Assembly (NCBI GenBank): GCA_022848825.1
Contig: JAJISH010000261.1
Location: forward strand, 1-5,389
Source: Thermoplasmatota archaeon
GTDB lineage: Archaea; Thermoplasmatota; Thermoplasmata; RBG-16-68-12; JAGMCJ01
Reading direction: 5' to 3'
DNA: 5,389 nt
Both the position numbers and the translations under genes were made by a program. Numbering within the stretch: the stretch's first letter is position 1; each line of letters opens with the position of its first letter. Positions 4,911 to 5,389 of the stretch are shown here, piece by piece. The notes under the pieces are model-generated. The model saw nothing but the letters and a program-made list of their open reading frames with translations. It ran no database searches and had not been told where the DNA came from.

Positions 4911-4915
4911 GGAGA

Positions 4916-5389
4916 ATGGCCAAGAAGAGACATAAAGCCGAGGAGAAGGTCATCTTCAAGAAGCCCGATTTCGACGAGAAGGAATACATGAGGAAGGAGC
5001 TTCTGAACGCCAAGGTCGGGATCATCACCTTCTTCTACGCTGTTCCGTTCGGCGTCGTTTCGTGGCAACTGGCACTGGCGGACCTATCTGTCCTCGGCTT
5101 CCTAGTGGTCATCATGGGCATCCTGAGCCTCAGGTACGTCTACCCGTACTTGGGGATCGACGTCGAGAAGTTCGAGAAGAAGACCTGGTTCGGCAACGGG
5201 GCTGTCCTCGTCTTCACCTGGCTCTCCATCTGGGTGCTCCTGCTGAACCCGCCCTTCAGCGACATGGCCAGCCCCGACATCACCAACGTTCAGGTACTCG
5301 GGAGTTCTGTGAACTGGACGAAGGTCTCCCGAGGAGCTCATGAGAGTCTCGAGGTTCTTTCCGGTGATGACAACGTGAGAATCAAGGCC
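4916..5389 (+). CDS. Membrane-anchored protein with extracytoplasmic domain (C-terminus cut by window edge)
   Basis: The frame is open for 158 codons from ATG 4916 to the last base. A highly charged cytosolic start (MAKKRHKAEEKVIFKKPDFD, 1-20, then EKEYMRKELLNAK) leads into three hydrophobic segments at about 33-52, 57-78 and 93-111. The basic loop EKFEKK (84-89) separates the second and third. After the third helix comes NPPFSD (111-116), then a polar, beta-rich sequence that continues beyond the window. With the charged N-terminus inside, three helices place this last part outside the cell; NWT at 133-135 is a possible N-glycosylation sequon. I do not recognise the family with certainty, and the outer domain is too incomplete to name. 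The start is well supported by the charged N-terminus and the TATA box 27 bases upstream. Whether the missing end carries an archaeosortase sorting signal cannot be seen. Confidence 0.8.
   Translation, partial: MAKKRHKAEEKVIFKKPDFDEKEYMRKELLNAKVGIITFFYAVPFGVVSWQLALADLSVLGFLVVIMGILSLRYVYPYLGIDVEKFEKKTWFGNGAVLVFTWLSIWVLLLNPPFSDMASPDITNVQVLGSSVNWTKVSRGAHESLEVLSGDDNVRIKA

Noticed and set aside
1..5389. CRISPR array, insertion sequence or attachment sites
   Set aside because: No spaced direct repeats, no transposase or integrase motif, and no paired terminal repeats were seen on either strand.

Overview
The window looks like a piece of an archaeal chromosome, most likely a euryarchaeote of the Thermoplasmatota type. 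This placement is inferred from gene content and promoter style, not from a marker gene. Supporting points are an archaeosortase, an archaeal-length (about 290 aa) PRPP synthase, a DUF2085 membrane protein, and TATA-like boxes centred about 27-29 bases upstream of several start codons, as expected for archaeal leaderless transcripts. There is no sign of a plasmid, prophage, CRISPR array, tRNA or rRNA.

Layout, left to right. 1-852 (minus): archaeosortase/exosortase-family membrane protease-transpeptidase, C-terminus cut by the window edge. 853-1299: an AT-richer stretch with no convincing intact gene. It holds the archaeosortase promoter, a dyad upstream of it, and coding-like fragments on the minus strand. 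1300-1914 (plus): a class I SAM-dependent methyltransferase with no ATG/GTG/TTG upstream of its SAM-binding motif. The best start is a CTG behind a strong Shine-Dalgarno sequence. 2010-2885 (plus): ribose-phosphate pyrophosphokinase (prs), probably leaderless. 2887-3273 (minus): small Q/P/Y-rich membrane protein of unknown function. 3359-3997 (plus): DUF2085 membrane protein. 3987-4463 and 4463-4813 (both minus): a two-gene operon of a small membrane protein followed by a TIGR00725/SLOG-like nucleotide-binding protein, joined by a TGATG stop-start overlap. 4916-5389 (plus): N-terminal part of a membrane-anchored protein with an extracytoplasmic domain, cut by the right edge.

The genes are mostly single transcription units, packed closely: two convergent pairs end 1 base apart or overlap by 11 bases, and two divergent pairs share short promoter regions. 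Apart from prs (nucleotide, histidine and tryptophan precursor supply), the methyltransferase and the SLOG-like protein, the products are membrane proteins. The archaeosortase implies surface proteins anchored through a C-terminal sorting signal, but no such substrate is visible here.

The most striking non-coding signal is a perfect 7-bp inverted repeat (3308-3324) lying 2 bp and 1 bp from two divergent TATA-like boxes and exactly 43 bases from each of the two start codons. This is the geometry of a shared operator. The methyltransferase start is the other real puzzle. I do not see a complete new system; the findings are specific local oddities.
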